12,238 nt of DNA from Cyanobacteria bacterium OH_PDB_112 (lineage in GTDB: Bacteria; Cyanobacteriota; Vampirovibrionia; Gastranaerophilales; CAJFVJ01), in NCBI GenBank assembly GCA_023457295.1, contig JAEWLZ010000105.1, forward strand, positions 1 through 12,238, read 5' to 3'. The notes below the pieces were generated by a model. The model did not search any database. It saw nothing but the letters and a program-made list of their open reading frames with translations, and was not told the DNA's origin. This document shows positions 11,840 to 12,238 of this stretch, one piece after another. The position numbers were made by a program, and so were the translations under genes. The first letter of the stretch is position 1. The number at the start of each line of letters is the position of its first letter.

Positions 11840-12238
11840 TTAAAACATCGTATCCCTAAATGTTGTCATTGCTTCAAGAAGTTTTGCTTCGCCTTCTTTA
11901 TCAAGTTTTTCACCTGAATTTAGATGAGCTTCCATTTCTTTTAAATTAGAAGACAAATATTCAAGCCATTTAGTTTTAAATTCTGCGATTTTTGAGTTTT
12001 CAACAGTATCCAAAATTCCGTTATTTACAGCAAAAAGAATTGTTGTCATTTGTGCCACAGAATGTGGGCTGTTTTGAGGCTGTTTTAATACTTCTACAAG
12101 CTTGCCTCCACGTGTAAGCTGGTCTTGAGTAGCTTTATCCAAATCACTTGCAAACTGAGCAAACGCCTCGAGTTCTCTATATTGAGCAAGACCAAGTTTT
12201 AAACTTCCTGCAACTGCTTTGATAGCTTTTGTCTGAGC
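11840..12238 (-). CDS. atpA: ATP synthase F1 alpha subunit, C-terminal part
   Basis: These are the last 132 residues of the alpha subunit; the gene enters from the right edge in frame and ends at TAA 11842-11840. The stretch GSLKLGLAQYRELEAFAQFASDLDKAT is the hallmark C-terminal helical segment of alpha subunits, followed by the LTRGGKLVEVLKQPQNSPHSV loop region and the variable helical end. Alpha forms the catalytic hexamer with beta and holds the non-catalytic nucleotide site; the P-loop lies outside the window. It is co-transcribed with atpG, 34 bases downstream. A TTG near 12142 that could be read as a start is simply Leu in the conserved SDLDKA segment. Confidence 0.95.
   Translation of the reverse strand, partial: AQTKAIKAVAGSLKLGLAQYRELEAFAQFASDLDKATQDQLTRGGKLVEVLKQPQNSPHSVAQMTTILFAVNNGILDTVENSKIAEFKTKWLEYLSSNLKEMEAHLNSGEKLDKEGEAKLLEAMTTFRDTMF

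Noticed and set aside
11840..12142. Separate 100-residue gene starting at TTG 12142
   Set aside because: The frame is open through to the right edge and the upstream residues match the ATP synthase alpha C-terminus, so it is part of atpA.
1..12238. tRNA, rRNA, CRISPR, transposon or phage features
   Set aside because: I saw no cloverleaf, repeat-spacer series, transposase frame or terminal inverted repeats with target duplications.

Overview
The window is AT-rich bacterial DNA with compact, closely packed genes. It most likely comes from a non-photosynthetic anaerobic relative of Cyanobacteria (Melainabacteria/Vampirovibrionia, probably Gastranaerophilales). Three things support this, all inference from sequence without a search. 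The ATP synthase gamma subunit has a cyanobacterium-like C-terminus but lacks the long cyanobacterial insertion. The alpha-gamma gene pair ends its operon with no beta gene after it, as in cyanobacterial atp operons. A large single-chain pyruvate:ferredoxin oxidoreductase (PFOR) points to anaerobic fermentative metabolism.

Left part (1-2800). A partial leftward HEAT-repeat-like gene with a proline-rich N-terminus is divergent from a rightward three-gene operon: two tandem YkgJ-type cysteine-cluster proteins and a deoxycytidylate deaminase. The deaminase abuts, tail to tail with no spacer, a leftward gene for a small exported protein of unknown function.

Middle (2800-5060). A GT4-like glycosyltransferase starts at TTG. 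A 47-residue protein follows it, and a strong rho-independent terminator closes the unit. Next comes a compact leftward unit with promoter, 31-residue single-membrane-helix peptide and terminator, and then a rightward zinc-ribbon protein. A bidirectional terminator separates that gene from the convergent PFOR gene.

Right part (5084-12238). The 1174-residue PFOR is intact, with its thiamine diphosphate and three [4Fe-4S] cluster ligands visible. Just upstream of it on the same strand is a decayed remnant of the N-terminus of a different, multi-subunit 2-oxoacid:ferredoxin oxidoreductase alpha chain, with an in-frame stop. Two rightward genes follow: a divergent, enlarged RelA/SpoT-type nucleotidyltransferase-like protein and a 140-residue unknown. 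Both carry an F-(A)-G-N-K motif near the N-terminus. The second overlaps by 4 bases the 3' end of the leftward atpA-atpG pair, whose alpha gene runs off the right edge.

No tRNA, rRNA, CRISPR array or insertion sequence is visible. The best candidates for something undescribed are the RelA/SpoT-like protein with its motif-sharing neighbour, the 31-residue membrane peptide unit, and the oxidoreductase relic upstream of PFOR.
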